DNA of 64,000 nucleotides from Pseudomonas spelaei (GCF_009724245.1 NZ_WNNK01000024.1:26623-90622); one strand, 5' to 3'. Positions 1-9,332 are shown, counted from the first letter of the stretch. Numbers and translations are program-made. The notes: generated by a model from the letters alone, not told the origin.

Positions 1-748
1 TCAACAGCCCATGTTGTGCATGAAACAGCGGTACGGCGATGGCGTTGACATCGCGGTGCCACTCACCGATCGACATGCAATAGCCGAAGTCGGTGTAGTC
101 CCGGAAGGCGCGTTCCAGCCCCTTGCGGATCCCCGGCCAGTCCTCCAGATGACGCTGGCGGATATGGTCGAGCATGAATTCCCGCTCGTTTTCCGGCATT
201 GCTGCCAGGCAGGCGCGGCCTGCTGAACTCAAGTGCAACGGCAAGCGCGTACCGACCTGGCGGCGCATGGTCATGTTGGCCTCGCCCTGGACCACGTCCA
301 GATAGACCATGTCCAGGCGATCCCGGGTGGCCATCGCCACGGCGGCCTGGGCGTACTTGGCCATCGTTTCCATCAGCGGATGAGCCACGGCCCGTACCGA
401 CAGGTTGGAAAGCATTGCGTAACCAAACGCCATCACCCCCACATCCAACTGATACCGGCCCGACTGCGGCAGGTGCTTGAGGTACCCCAAGCGGGTCAGG
501 GTGTGCGTCATCCGGGTGATGGTCGGCTTCGGCAGCCCGGTCTTGCGCGCCAGTTCCTGGTTGCCCAGTACGCTTTCGCTTGGCGTGAAGCAGCGCAGCA
601 ATTCCAGGCCACGGGCCAGGGCGGTGACGAACTGGCGGTCCTTGTCTTCCTCCTCATCGGTGTTCATCGGATCGATCAGCAGGTGCTCGAAGGCGTTGTT
701 GCCTGCGGGTGCATCCGGGGTGTTCGGGTCCAGGTTTCGACGGCGCAT
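1..748 (-). CDS. IclR-family transcriptional regulator (3' end outside window)
   Basis: Reading leftward, an open frame runs from 748 off the window edge without a stop, so the C-terminus is missing. The N-terminal part shows an IclR winged helix (RGLELLRCF, LGNQELARKTGLPKPTITRM) and then the start of the effector-binding domain (YLDVVQGEANM). I chose the ATG at 748 because GGGGA lies about six bases ahead; an in-frame ATG at 760 is also possible. It is divergent from the CoA-ester operon starting at 1011, and two near-identical palindromes lie between them, so it probably controls that operon and itself. The effector cannot be read from the sequence. Confidence 0.85.
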   Translation of the reverse strand, partial: MRRRNLDPNTPDAPAGNNAFEHLLIDPMNTDEEEDKDRQFVTALARGLELLRCFTPSESVLGNQELARKTGLPKPTITRMTHTLTRLGYLKHLPQSGRYQLDVGVMAFGYAMLSNLSVRAVAHPLMETMAKYAQAAVAMATRDRLDMVYLDVVQGEANMTMRRQVGTRLPLHLSSAGRACLAAMPENEREFMLDHIRQRHLEDWPGIRKGLERAFRDYTDFGYCMSIGEWHRDVNAIAVPLFHAQHGLL

Positions 749-791
749 GTTAGTCCCCATTTTTTTATAAAATCAACAAAACAAAATTGTA

Positions 792-806
792 TTCCGCACA
801 GCGAAA
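792..806. promoter_or_regulatory. Probable IclR operator, copy 1
   Basis: TTCCGCACAGCGAAA is an inverted repeat (one mismatch) around ACA. It lies 44 bases upstream of the IclR start and matches the perfect palindrome at 952-966. The location suggests autoregulation. Confidence 0.6.
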
Positions 807-951
807 CTAAGCAACTTGTGGCGCTGTGAGATTTGTCCTTAATAAAGTGCTTATAAACAAAGGCTTAATTGCTATTTCACTTGAGTGATGGGTTTTTACG
901 TTTACACCCGGCAGGGCGGTACTTATGCTAATCGTTAAATACGGAATGTTA

Positions 952-966
952 TTTCGCACAGCGAAA
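952..966. promoter_or_regulatory. Probable IclR operator, copy 2
   Basis: TTTCGCACAGCGAAA is a perfect 6+3+6 palindrome, 45 bases upstream of the crotonase start. The 12 bases CGCACAGCGAAA are identical to copy 1. Binding by the divergent IclR protein is inferred. Confidence 0.65.
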
Positions 967-1010
967 CAAGCGTTAACCGCACTAACAAGAACATTGCAGC
1001 AGGAGTGAAT

Positions 1011-1796
1011 GTGGCCAGTTCCGACCAACCCGTGGTGTACCTCGACGTCCAGGACAATGGCGTTGCCGTGGTGCGTATCCACCGCCCTGAAGTGAAAAAC
1101 GCTCTGAACGCCCAGGTTCGCGAAGAACTGGCGCTGCACTTCCGGGCCCTGGCCCAGCGCAAGGATGTGCGCGCTATCGTACTGACCGGTGGTGAGCAAT
1201 TCTTCGTCGCTGGTGCCGATATCAAGGAGTTCGCCAGCGCCACTCCTATCGAAATGTACCGTCGGCACACCGAGTATTTGTGGGAAGCCATCAGCCGTTG
1301 CCCGAAGCCGGTGATTGCGGCGGTGAACGGTTTTGCCCTGGGTGGCGGCTGCGAACTGGCGATGCATTGCGACCTGATCGTCGCCGGTGAATCCGCGCGT
1401 TTCGCCCAACCGGAGGTCAAGCTCGGCTTGATGCCGGGGGCGGGCGGCACCCAGCGCCTGGTGCGGGCGGTAGGTAAGTTCCAGGCCATGCGCATTGCAC
1501 TGACCGGCTGCATCGTCAAGGCGCCGGAAGCCCTGGCCATGGGCATGCTCAGCGAAGTGGTGGCCGACGACCAGACCTTGCCTCGCGCCCTGGAACTGGC
1601 GGCGCAGATCGCCGCGTTGCCACCGCTGGCGGTGGAGCAGATCAAGGAAGTCATGCTCGCCGGCGCCGACCTGCCGCTGGAAAGCGCCCTGGTGCTGGAG
1701 CGCAAAGCCTTCCAGTTGTTGTTCGACTCTGCGGATCAGAAGGAGGGCGCTGCGGCGTTCTTCGAGAAACGCACACCCAACTACCTCGGAGAATGA
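1011..1796 (+). CDS. Enoyl-CoA hydratase/isomerase (crotonase family)
   Basis: A crotonase fold of usual length (about 260 residues). Visible landmarks are the oxyanion region VAGADIKEF, the GGGCELAMHCD segment with the first catalytic glutamate, and PEVKLGLMPGAGGTQRL with the second. It should hydrate a 2-enoyl-CoA to the 3-hydroxyacyl-CoA, feeding the next gene. I prefer the GTG at 1011, since AGGAG at 1001-1005 is then five bases away; a GTG at 1005 would overlap that site. The stop overlaps the next start by four bases, so the two are translationally coupled. Substrate unknown. Confidence 0.9.
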   Translation: MASSDQPVVYLDVQDNGVAVVRIHRPEVKNALNAQVREELALHFRALAQRKDVRAIVLTGGEQFFVAGADIKEFASATPIEMYRRHTEYLWEAISRCPKPVIAAVNGFALGGGCELAMHCDLIVAGESARFAQPEVKLGLMPGAGGTQRLVRAVGKFQAMRIALTGCIVKAPEALAMGMLSEVVADDQTLPRALELAAQIAALPPLAVEQIKEVMLAGADLPLESALVLERKAFQLLFDSADQKEGAAAFFEKRTPNYLGE

Positions 1797-3328
1797 CCAT
1801 GGGCGACTCGATCAAGATCATGGGGTTGGTAGGCACCGGTGTCATGGGGGCTGGCATCGCGCAGATTGCCGCCCAGGCGGGTGTGCTTGTGCGGTTGTTC
1901 GATGCCCGCGCCGGCGCGGCGCAAACAGCTCGCGACAACCTCGGCGTGACCCTGGCCAAGTTGGTGAGCAAGGGCAAGATCACCCAGCCGGCGATGGACG
2001 CTGCGCTGGAAAACCTGCAGGTGACGGCCGCCATTGATGAACTGCGCAATTGCGATCTGGTGGTAGAAGCCATTGTCGAAAACCTGGAGGCCAAGCGCGG
2101 TCTGTTGCAGCAGTTGGAGGGTATCGTTACTGAGGACTGCATCCTCGCGACCAACACCTCATCGCTGTCGGTGACGGCGATTGCCACCGGTTGCCAGCAT
2201 CCTGAGCGAGTGGCGGGACTGCACTTCTTCAACCCGGTGCCTTTGATGCGGGTGGTGGAAGTCATCGATGGCCTGGCGACGGCGCCGCAGGTAGGCGACC
2301 GCTTGCTGGCCTTCGTCGCGCGTATTGGCCATCGCGGCGTGCGGGCCAAAGATACGCCGGGCTTTATCGTCAATCATGCCGGGCGTGCCTACGGCACCGA
2401 AGCCTTGAAGATGCTCGATGAAGGCATCGCCCAGTGCGGTGACATCGACCGCATCCTGCGTGAAGGCGCTGGCTTTCGCATGGGCCCGTTGGAGTTGCTG
2501 GACCTTACCGGGCTCGACGTTTCCCATCCGGTGATGGAGTCGATCTACAACCAGTTCTATCAGGAACCGCGCTACAAACCCTCGCCGCTGACCCGCCAGA
2601 TGTTGGTGGGCGGGCGTTTGGGGCGCAAGACCGGGCAGGGCTTTTATCGGTATGAAAACGGCCAGGTCATCGACGGCCCACAACCGCAGCCGGTGCCCAC
2701 GATCCCTTCATTACCTCCGGTGTGGATTGCCACCGAAAACACTGAAGACTATGAGCGTCTGAGTGCACTGCTGATCACGTTGGGCGCGCACCTTGAGAGT
2801 GCTGCGCAGCCCTCGGCCGAGGCCTTGTGTTTGCTGGCGCCCTACGGTCGCGATGCCACCTCGGCGTGCGAGCGCTTCGACACGGATCCGACACGCACGG
2901 TCTGCATCGATCTGCTGACGGACCTGTCGCGCCATCGCACCTTGATGCAAAACCCGTTGACCGCGCCCGGCATGCGCGATGCGGCCCATGCCTTGCTCGC
3001 CAGCGATGGCGTGGGTGTGACGGTGATTGGCGACAGCGTTGGTTTTGTTGCCCAGCGTACCTTGGCCATGGTGGTCAACCTGGCCTGCGACATTGCCCAG
3101 CAACGGATCGCCAGCGTCGAGGATATCGACCAGGCGGTGCAACTGGGCCTGGGTTATCCCAACGGTCCGCTGGCCTGGGGCGATGCCCTCGGCCCTCGGC
3201 GGATCCTGAGCATTTTGCAACGCATGAGCGAACTCACCCACGACCCGCGTTATCGCCCCAGCCCCTGGTTGCGGCGGCGTGCGGTGCTGGGGATTTCCTT
3301 GCGCCATAAAGAGCCGAGCGTCGGCTGA
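1793..3328 (+). CDS. 3-hydroxyacyl-CoA dehydrogenase, two-domain (PaaH-like)
   Basis: NAD-dependent oxidation of 3-hydroxyacyl-CoA to 3-ketoacyl-CoA. The N-terminus has the dinucleotide motif GTGVMGAGIAQ; the catalytic histidine lies in HFFNPVPLMRVVEVI. A C-terminal 3HCDH domain follows, and a second copy of it ends the protein (GDSVGFVAQRTLAMVVN, GLGYPNGPLAWGD), giving 511 residues as in PaaH/PaaC-type enzymes rather than the 280-300 of single-domain ones. It overlaps the crotonase gene by four bases. The phenylacetate genes themselves are absent, so the pathway is not established. Confidence 0.9.
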   Translation: MTMGDSIKIMGLVGTGVMGAGIAQIAAQAGVLVRLFDARAGAAQTARDNLGVTLAKLVSKGKITQPAMDAALENLQVTAAIDELRNCDLVVEAIVENLEAKRGLLQQLEGIVTEDCILATNTSSLSVTAIATGCQHPERVAGLHFFNPVPLMRVVEVIDGLATAPQVGDRLLAFVARIGHRGVRAKDTPGFIVNHAGRAYGTEALKMLDEGIAQCGDIDRILREGAGFRMGPLELLDLTGLDVSHPVMESIYNQFYQEPRYKPSPLTRQMLVGGRLGRKTGQGFYRYENGQVIDGPQPQPVPTIPSLPPVWIATENTEDYERLSALLITLGAHLESAAQPSAEALCLLAPYGRDATSACERFDTDPTRTVCIDLLTDLSRHRTLMQNPLTAPGMRDAAHALLASDGVGVTVIGDSVGFVAQRTLAMVVNLACDIAQQRIASVEDIDQAVQLGLGYPNGPLAWGDALGPRRILSILQRMSELTHDPRYRPSPWLRRRAVLGISLRHKEPSVG

Positions 3329-3355
3329 TTTCGATTTATCGACAGGATAAGAACA

Positions 3356-4588
3356 ATGGGTGCGTTGACAGGTTTGCGGGTGCTGGATTTGAGCCGGGTA
3401 TTGGCCGGCCCCTGGTGTGGCCAGGTATTGGCCGACCTGGGGGCGGAAGTGATCAAGATCGAACGCCCGAAAAGCGGCGACGACACCCGTGGCTGGGGCC
3501 CGCCGTGGATGAAGACCGACAGCGGCGAGTCATCGGGGCAGGCGTCTTATTACCAGTCCACCAACCGCGGCAAATTGTCGGTGGCCATCGACCTGGCCAG
3601 TACCGAGGGCCAGGAACTGGTACGGGCCCTGGCAGCCAGTTCCGACGTGTTGATCGAGAACTACAAGGCCGGTTCCCTGGCCCGCTACGGCCTGGATTAC
3701 GCGACCCTGTCCGAGACCAATCCACGGCTGGTCTACTGTTCCATCACCGGCTTCGGCCAGACCGGCCCGCGTGCCGAAGAGCCCGGTTACGATTTCATCA
3801 TCCAGGGCATCGGCGGCTTGATGAGCATCACCGGCGAGCGCGACGACCTACCCGGCGGCGGCCCGCAGAAAGTCGGCGTGGCGTTCTCCGACTTGATGAC
3901 CGGCCTGTATTCCACCGTCGCGATCCAGGCCGCGTTGCTCAGCCGCGAACGCACCGGCGTCGGCCAACACATCGACATGGCGTTGCTGGATGTCCAAGTG
4001 GCAACCCTGGCCAACCAGAGCATGAACTACCTGGCCTCGGGTAAAGTCCCGCAGCGCTATGGCAACGCCCACGCCAACATCGTGCCGTACCAAGTGTTTC
4101 GCGCCTCGGACCGCGACTTCATCATCGCCTGTGGCAACGACAGCCAGTTTGTCGCTTTGTGCCAGAGCATCGGCCTGCCACACCTGCCGGACGACCCACG
4201 CTTTCGCCGCAATGCCGACCGCGTTGCCCATCGTGCCGAGATCGTCGAATTGTTGTCGGCGCACTTCCTCGGGCGCACGGCGGATGAATGGGTGGCGAGT
4301 ATCCATGCATCCAAAGTGCCGGTGGGCGCGATCAACAATATCGCTCAATCCCTGGAAGAGCCGCAGGTGATTGCCCGTGAACTGATGGTGAAGATTCCTC
4401 ATCCGCAGAACCCGGACTTCGCCATGGTGGGCAGCCCGATCAAGATGTCGGGGACCCCGGTGGAATATGTGCGACCGGCGCCGATGTTGGGGCAGCACAC
4501 GGATGAGGTGTTGGGTGAGCGGTTGGGGTTGTCGGCTGAGCAGTTGGCGCAGCTCAAGACGGGTGGGGTGATTGAGCAGTTGGGATAA
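3356..4588 (+). CDS. CaiB/BaiF family CoA-transferase
   Basis: Family III CoA-transferase of typical length (410 residues). The N-terminal GLRVLDLSRVLAGPWCGQ and DLGAEVIKIERP segments are diagnostic, and the expected catalytic aspartate lies in HIDMALLDVQ. It should move CoA from a donor thioester onto a free carboxylic acid, activating the substrate for the two preceding enzymes. It begins 27 bases after the dehydrogenase in the same operon. Its stop at 4588 directly abuts the stop of the convergent MFS gene. Confidence 0.9.
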   Translation: MGALTGLRVLDLSRVLAGPWCGQVLADLGAEVIKIERPKSGDDTRGWGPPWMKTDSGESSGQASYYQSTNRGKLSVAIDLASTEGQELVRALAASSDVLIENYKAGSLARYGLDYATLSETNPRLVYCSITGFGQTGPRAEEPGYDFIIQGIGGLMSITGERDDLPGGGPQKVGVAFSDLMTGLYSTVAIQAALLSRERTGVGQHIDMALLDVQVATLANQSMNYLASGKVPQRYGNAHANIVPYQVFRASDRDFIIACGNDSQFVALCQSIGLPHLPDDPRFRRNADRVAHRAEIVELLSAHFLGRTADEWVASIHASKVPVGAINNIAQSLEEPQVIARELMVKIPHPQNPDFAMVGSPIKMSGTPVEYVRPAPMLGQHTDEVLGERLGLSAEQLAQLKTGGVIEQLG

Positions 4589-6091
4589 TCACGCGGGCCT
4601 GGTGGCGGGCCCGGTTTTCGAGTGACGCCGGATCACGCGCAGGGCGGTGAAAATGGCAAAGATCGGCGCGAACGCGAATATTCCAAACAACCAGCCCGCA
4701 GCGCTCGCCATGCCGGCGATACCTCCGGGATCAGTGAGGCCGGCAACGTTCGCCACCATTCCCGCGAGAGCTGCGCCCAGCGCGGTGGCGAACAACTGCA
4801 CGGTTGTAATCGACGCCGCCGCCAGGTCCTGCTCGCCAGCCGATGCAACCTGAAATACACGGGTCAGCAGATGCGGCCAAGCCAGCCCCACGCCAAGCCC
4901 GATGGCGACGAGCGCAAGGCAGATCGGCGTGACGGTCAGCCAGCCACCGGCACTTTCGGTTCGAATCAAAACAGCAAGCGCCACCATGCCGGTCAATCCA
5001 AGGATCGGGCCGGCGAGGATCGCGCGCCTGATGCCTTTGCCGCTCGCCCCGGAACTTGTGATAGACCCAAGCGTCCACCCGGCAGCCATGAGTGCGGCGA
5101 GATAGCCGGCGATGAGCGGGGATTGATGGTGGAGGACCTGGAGGAAAAGCGGCACGAATATCTCGCCACTGGTCACGGCGACTGCAAGCAACGACATCGT
5201 TGCATACAGCGCTCCCAGTGCTGATGTGATGCTGAATGCACTTGCTGGCAGCAGCCTATGGCGGGCGCGGCTTTCCGTGCCTATCAACAGGGCCGTCAAG
5301 ATAGCTGCGGCGCCAAGGCCTGCGAAGTTCCAGGCGAGGGTTGGCGAGACGCTGCCGGCCGAAACGGCGAGCACTGCCGACGTCAGGAACACGAGTTGGG
5401 CAAGGGGAAGCGGCGAGCGTTCTGATCGTTCAGCGCTGCGTTTGGGCAGCACGACCGCAGCCAGCAGGGCGAACAACACTGCCACGGGAATGAGCGACCA
5501 AAAAGCCGCCCGCCATACACCGAGTTCAGCGAAGATGCCGCCGACCGCAGGACCGATCAGCGTTGCCACCCCCCACATGCCGGAGACCAACGCCATCGCA
5601 CGTGGCCACAAGGCTTCATTGAACACCAGCCGGATCATGGCGTAGGAGAGGGCGAACAGAAAACCGCCACCTAGCCCCTGCACAAGGCGGCCAGCCAGCA
5701 TGATGGGCATTGACGGGGCAAACGCACAGATAAGTGCACCGCTCGCAAACACCAGCGTGGCGATGATGTATGCGCCACGCGGCCCAGCGCTGCTCAGTAA
5801 CCTGGCCGAGAGTGCCGAACCAAGGATGGAGGCCGCGACGAACAGCGTGGTATTCCAGGCGTAATAGTCGATGCCGCCGATGTCCCTGACCACTGACGGT
5901 AAAATCGTGGTGGCAATGTAGACGTTGATCGCATGGAGCACCACGCCCCCTGCCAGCGCGAGCGAGCGCACGCCATTCGAACCGGACAGCAGGGCGGTCC
6001 AACCTGCCTCTGAAGAGCGATCATCCAGAGGCGCACCCACCTCTGGTGCCGATTGCGAATATTCATCAGATGAGTCGTGATGCTTGTTCAT
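4589..6091 (-). CDS. MFS drug-type efflux transporter
   Basis: A 500-residue major facilitator protein with many hydrophobic helices and a loop similar to motif A of this superfamily (GSALSARLLSSAGPRGAYII). The length and continued hydrophobic segments to the C-terminus suggest 14 helices as in the EmrB/QacA type. The start at 6091 has GTGGAG six bases upstream. It is the last gene of the minus-strand operon that starts with the acetyltransferase at 7853, 20 bases after the DJ-1 gene. Export of a toxic compound handled by the upstream enzymes is an inference. Confidence 0.85.
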   Translation of the reverse strand: MNKHHDSSDEYSQSAPEVGAPLDDRSSEAGWTALLSGSNGVRSLALAGGVVLHAINVYIATTILPSVVRDIGGIDYYAWNTTLFVAASILGSALSARLLSSAGPRGAYIIATLVFASGALICAFAPSMPIMLAGRLVQGLGGGFLFALSYAMIRLVFNEALWPRAMALVSGMWGVATLIGPAVGGIFAELGVWRAAFWSLIPVAVLFALLAAVVLPKRSAERSERSPLPLAQLVFLTSAVLAVSAGSVSPTLAWNFAGLGAAAILTALLIGTESRARHRLLPASAFSITSALGALYATMSLLAVAVTSGEIFVPLFLQVLHHQSPLIAGYLAALMAAGWTLGSITSSGASGKGIRRAILAGPILGLTGMVALAVLIRTESAGGWLTVTPICLALVAIGLGVGLAWPHLLTRVFQVASAGEQDLAAASITTVQLFATALGAALAGMVANVAGLTDPGGIAGMASAAGWLFGIFAFAPIFAIFTALRVIRRHSKTGPATRPA

Positions 6092-6111
6092 GTCGGCTCC
6101 ACTTCGAGGTT

Positions 6112-6759
6112 TTACGCACAGTTGAGGGTGGATGCGCCAACTTCTCCTTGGCGGATACTGAGCCCGATCAAGGTGTCATAGAGTTCTTGCTGCCCGGCTG
6201 GCAGAACGGGGAGCAGCGTCGCGCGGCGCTTGTCGATATCGAACCAGGACTCCACCAGCCATCCCACCAGATAGAGCGCCGCCAGGCATCCGCCCGCGGT
6301 TGCAACGTTCCCCTGGCATACCAGCGGCTGGTCCACGGGCTCCAGCCCCAGGGCCTGCAATCTTGGTCGTGCGTCGGGGTGGGTAGTTGCTCGGCGGCTG
6401 GGCAGCAGCCCAAGCCGGTCGAGAATGAAGGCTCCGGCGCAGATGGAGCCGATTCGCTGGCGTCTGGAGTCAAGTTCAAACGAGGGCAGGAAATCTGGAG
6501 CGGCAAGTGCGGCGGGTATTCCCTCTCTGCCGCTGACGAACAACACCGCGTCGGCGTTGTTAGCCTCGCAAAGCGGACCGTGCACCGGAACAGGCAGTCC
6601 GTGCGCCGAATGCACGATAGAGCTGGAGCCCAGTATTCGGACGTGCCAATCCTCGGTATTGCGGCCCAAAATATCCCACATCAGGAACAGGTCGATGTCA
6701 GTGAATTGGTCGAAAGCGACCAGGGCGATTGTCTTCAAGGCGAACTCCATGAGATGCAA
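6112..6759 (-). CDS. DJ-1/PfpI family protein
   Basis: A 215-residue ThiJ/PfpI-fold protein. The nucleophile elbow is visible as GSICAGAFIL with the cysteine, and the C-terminal half has GNVATAGGCLAALYL, the helix common to transcriptional-regulator-like and isonitrile-hydratase-like members. No AraC helix-turn-helix is attached. It could be an isonitrile hydratase, a glyoxalase III-type enzyme or a chaperone-like stress protein; the sequence does not decide. Starts at 6759 or 6750 are both possible. It lies 21 bases after the NADH reductase gene. Confidence 0.8.
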   Translation of the reverse strand: MHLMEFALKTIALVAFDQFTDIDLFLMWDILGRNTEDWHVRILGSSSIVHSAHGLPVPVHGPLCEANNADAVLFVSGREGIPAALAAPDFLPSFELDSRRQRIGSICAGAFILDRLGLLPSRRATTHPDARPRLQALGLEPVDQPLVCQGNVATAGGCLAALYLVGWLVESWFDIDKRRATLLPVLPAGQQELYDTLIGLSIRQGEVGASTLNCA

Positions 6760-6780
6760 AAGGGGGCGAGGTCCGACGGA

Positions 6781-7401
6781 TCAGGTGCAAACGAGGTGTT
6801 TGAACAGCGGCTCCAGTGACAGTCGGGCGCGGGTATCCTGGACCGAGGCTCGGACAGCCTCTTCACCGAACACCAAGCCCTGAAGGTAGCTGAAGTGCGG
6901 GTTGAACAATCCGAGGGTGTTCAGTACCTGGCGCAGGTAAGACGTTAGAAAATCCGGTTGTCGTGCCCGCTCGCCCTGGTGAAAACCGCCGGAGCCGACC
7001 AGCACGTACACTGGGCGGTTGCTCAGCAGGCCGGTCTTGCCCTCGGGGCCTGAACTGAATGTCCGGTGAATGCGCAGGACGTAGTCGATCCAGAGCTTGA
7101 GTGCGGCAGGGAGGGTAAAGTTGTGCATCGGGGTGGCAATGAGCAGGATATCGCAGCGCTCCAACTCGCTGATCAGCGCTTCGGAGACTTCGAACGCCGG
7201 TGAGTCGAACGGCGTGGTTGTCGCCAGGCCGCGAGCGTAGTCCAGGCCGAGCGGTGGCAGTGGATGCGCGCCCAAGTCACGTTCGACCAGTTCGAGCCTC
7301 GGATACCGGTGCCGCAGGGATGCCACTAACTCCAGTGCCAACTGGTTCGCATGGGAAACCTGGCCATTCGGGCTGGCATTGATCAACAGCACATTATTCA
7401 T
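6781..7401 (-). CDS. FMN-dependent NADH reductase (azoreductase-like)
   Basis: A flavodoxin-fold reductase of 206 residues. The phosphate loop is at the N-terminus (MNNVLLINASPNGQVSHANQ), followed by LIATPMHNFTLPAALKLWIDY and VLVGSGGFHQG, which match AzoR-type enzymes that reduce azo dyes and quinones with NADH. I start it at 7401 because that ATG overlaps the TGA of the acetyltransferase and gives the standard N-terminus. The longer reading upstream adds 41 residues antiparallel to the preceding gene's sense and is unlikely. Confidence 0.88.
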   Translation of the reverse strand: MNNVLLINASPNGQVSHANQLALELVASLRHRYPRLELVERDLGAHPLPPLGLDYARGLATTTPFDSPAFEVSEALISELERCDILLIATPMHNFTLPAALKLWIDYVLRIHRTFSSGPEGKTGLLSNRPVYVLVGSGGFHQGERARQPDFLTSYLRQVLNTLGLFNPHFSYLQGLVFGEEAVRASVQDTRARLSLEPLFKHLVCT

Positions 7402-7853
7402 GCCTGATTCTCTGTCTGAAGGTTTTGCGTGAAGTGCATGCCGTGGGCCAGCAGCCCCTGGCGAAAATAGAACCGTTGGGCCAACGGCATATGCAGTCCG
7501 GTGTCCAGCACGAAATGAGCGCAACCACGCCCCACGGCTTCCTCGCGAACGGCGCTCAAGAGCCGTGCCCCCAGGCTGCTGCGCTGCAGGTCAGGGCGTA
7601 CCACCAGATCATCGACGTAAATGAAACGCCCATAGAGCAGGTTTTCCAGCTCGCGGTAACCGGCCAGGCCGACCGCCTGCTCACCGTCCCACGCGGCCAA
7701 TAAACGGTAGCCTTGCTCTGTCTGCCGAACCAGTTGCTCCACATAGGTGACCGGGTTGGCGACATGCGGGCGCAAGACGCGCATCAGGTCGAAGCAGGCC
7801 TCAAACGCTTCCTTGTCTTCGAGGTGTTGAAGTGTGTAGGCCATGTCCGTCAT
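7398..7853 (-). CDS. GNAT-family N-acetyltransferase
   Basis: A 151-residue GNAT domain. The acetyl-CoA binding region is visible as VRPDLQRSSLGARLLSAV, close to the R/Q-x-x-G-x-G/A consensus, followed by LDTGLHMPLAQRFYFRQG. It is the first gene of the minus-strand operon and overlaps the reductase start by four bases. A start at 7844 is an alternative. It is divergent from the MocR regulator across 78 bases. Substrate unknown. Confidence 0.85.
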   Translation of the reverse strand: MTDMAYTLQHLEDKEAFEACFDLMRVLRPHVANPVTYVEQLVRQTEQGYRLLAAWDGEQAVGLAGYRELENLLYGRFIYVDDLVVRPDLQRSSLGARLLSAVREEAVGRGCAHFVLDTGLHMPLAQRFYFRQGLLAHGMHFTQNLQTENQA

Positions 7854-7931
7854 CCGCTGTAGAGAGATAGCAGACCTTAGGGCCGCAATGACTTAATCTA
7901 CAGGGCCGAAAAATGCATAAATGACTAGGCC

Positions 7932-9332
7932 ATGATTCCTCCCTTCAAACTGGACCGCAACCAGTCAGCGCCGATCTATCGCCAGCTTTATCAGCGATTT
8001 CGTGAATCGATTGTCGACGGTCGCTTGCGGCCAGGAGATCGAGTACCTGCCGTTCGTGCTTTGGCGGCAGAGTTGAACCTGGCGCGCGGCACTGTGGAAG
8101 CGGCGTACCAGTTACTGATGGGGGAGGGCTACTTGATCGCTCGCGGAGCCGCCGGGACGATTGTTACACCGCACCTGGCACCCGCTTCCTTGCCCATACT
8201 CCGCGCCCCAGTTGCTCCGATGGCGTACCAGCCCACCCATTCCGGGACGCTGCCGCTGGCACTGCAGATGGGGCTGCCCGCGCTGGATGCCTTTCCCCGC
8301 AAGCTCTGGACAAGGTTGGCGGGCCGTCAGCTACGGCAGGCTGGCCTTGAGGGGCTCGTCTACCCGGACCCGCGAGGCCATGCACCTTTACGCGCAGCCA
8401 TTGCCGCCTACCTGGGCATTTCGCGGGGTATTTCCTGCCACCCGGAGCAGGTGTTCGTGTGCGCGGGCTATCGCGCGTGCCTGGACCTGATCAGCCACAC
8501 GCTGATGCACCCAGGTGATACGTGCTGGATGGAAGAGCCCGGCTACTTCATGGCCAGGAACGCGCTACTGGAAGCCGGCGCCCAGTTGGTACCGGTTCCA
8601 GTGGATGACCAGGGGCTTGATGTTGCGCAAGGCATCGCCCGTTGCCCGGATGCCCGTTTTGCAGTGGTCACGCCGACCCACCAGAGCCCGCTGGGTGTGT
8701 CGCTGTCACTGCCGCGTCGGTTGGCGCTACTGGACTGGGCCAACCGTCGAGGCAGTTGGATCATCGAGGATGATTACGACAGTGAATACCGCTATCAGGG
8801 TAAACCCTTGCCGGCCCTCAAGAGCCTCGATCAGCAGGGCCGCGTGCTCTACACCGGTACCTTCAGCAAGGTACTGTTTCCAGGCCTGCGCCTGGCCTAT
8901 CTGGTGGTGCCGGCCGAGCAGAGCGACGCGTTCGCCCGTCAGGCGGATCGTCTGCATAACTACTGCCCGCACATCCTTCAGGCAACCGTCAGTGCTTTCC
9001 TCTACGAGGGCCACTTCGCGCGGCACTTGAAAAAAATGCGCAGCCTCTACGCGCGCCGCCGCCAATGGCTGGTCGATGCGCTGCAGCAACAATTTGGCGA
9101 GCGTCTACTGATCAACCCTCAAGCGGGGGGCATGCACCTGGTCGCAGGCCTTCGCGAAGGTGATGATGTCGAGTTCACCCAGCGTGCGCGGGCGGTTGGC
9201 ATAGCCGTCGAACCGCTCTCACAGTGGTACCTGGAGGCCGAGCCGAGGCACGGCTTGATACTGGGCTTCACGAACATCGCCAGTGCCGAACAGGCCTCGA
9301 CGGTGGCGCTTCGATTGGCTCAAATTATCTAG
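7932..9332 (+). CDS. MocR/PdxR-family regulator (GntR helix-turn-helix plus aminotransferase-like domain)
   Basis: 466 residues in the standard MocR arrangement. The first 75 carry a GntR winged helix (YRQLYQRFRESIVDGRL, VRALAAELNLARGTVEAAYQ). The rest is a fold-type I aminotransferase domain with the PLP lysine in TGTFSKVLFPGLRLAYL and the aspartate of IIEDDYDSEYRY. Such proteins sense PLP or amino acids and usually control an adjacent divergent gene. Here that is the acetyltransferase-reductase-DJ-1-MFS operon, so control of that operon is the natural inference. Confidence 0.92.
   Translation: MIPPFKLDRNQSAPIYRQLYQRFRESIVDGRLRPGDRVPAVRALAAELNLARGTVEAAYQLLMGEGYLIARGAAGTIVTPHLAPASLPILRAPVAPMAYQPTHSGTLPLALQMGLPALDAFPRKLWTRLAGRQLRQAGLEGLVYPDPRGHAPLRAAIAAYLGISRGISCHPEQVFVCAGYRACLDLISHTLMHPGDTCWMEEPGYFMARNALLEAGAQLVPVPVDDQGLDVAQGIARCPDARFAVVTPTHQSPLGVSLSLPRRLALLDWANRRGSWIIEDDYDSEYRYQGKPLPALKSLDQQGRVLYTGTFSKVLFPGLRLAYLVVPAEQSDAFARQADRLHNYCPHILQATVSAFLYEGHFARHLKKMRSLYARRRQWLVDALQQQFGERLLINPQAGGMHLVAGLREGDDVEFTQRARAVGIAVEPLSQWYLEAEPRHGLILGFTNIASAEQASTVALRLAQII

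Noticed and set aside
807..1409. Long minus-strand open frames over the crotonase gene
   Set aside because: They are antisense shadows of a well-supported gene in high-GC DNA, without ribosome binding sites or recognisable motifs.
4622..5224. Plus-strand open frame antisense to the MFS gene
   Set aside because: Translation is low-complexity and charged with no hydrophobic core; the minus-strand transporter explains the region.
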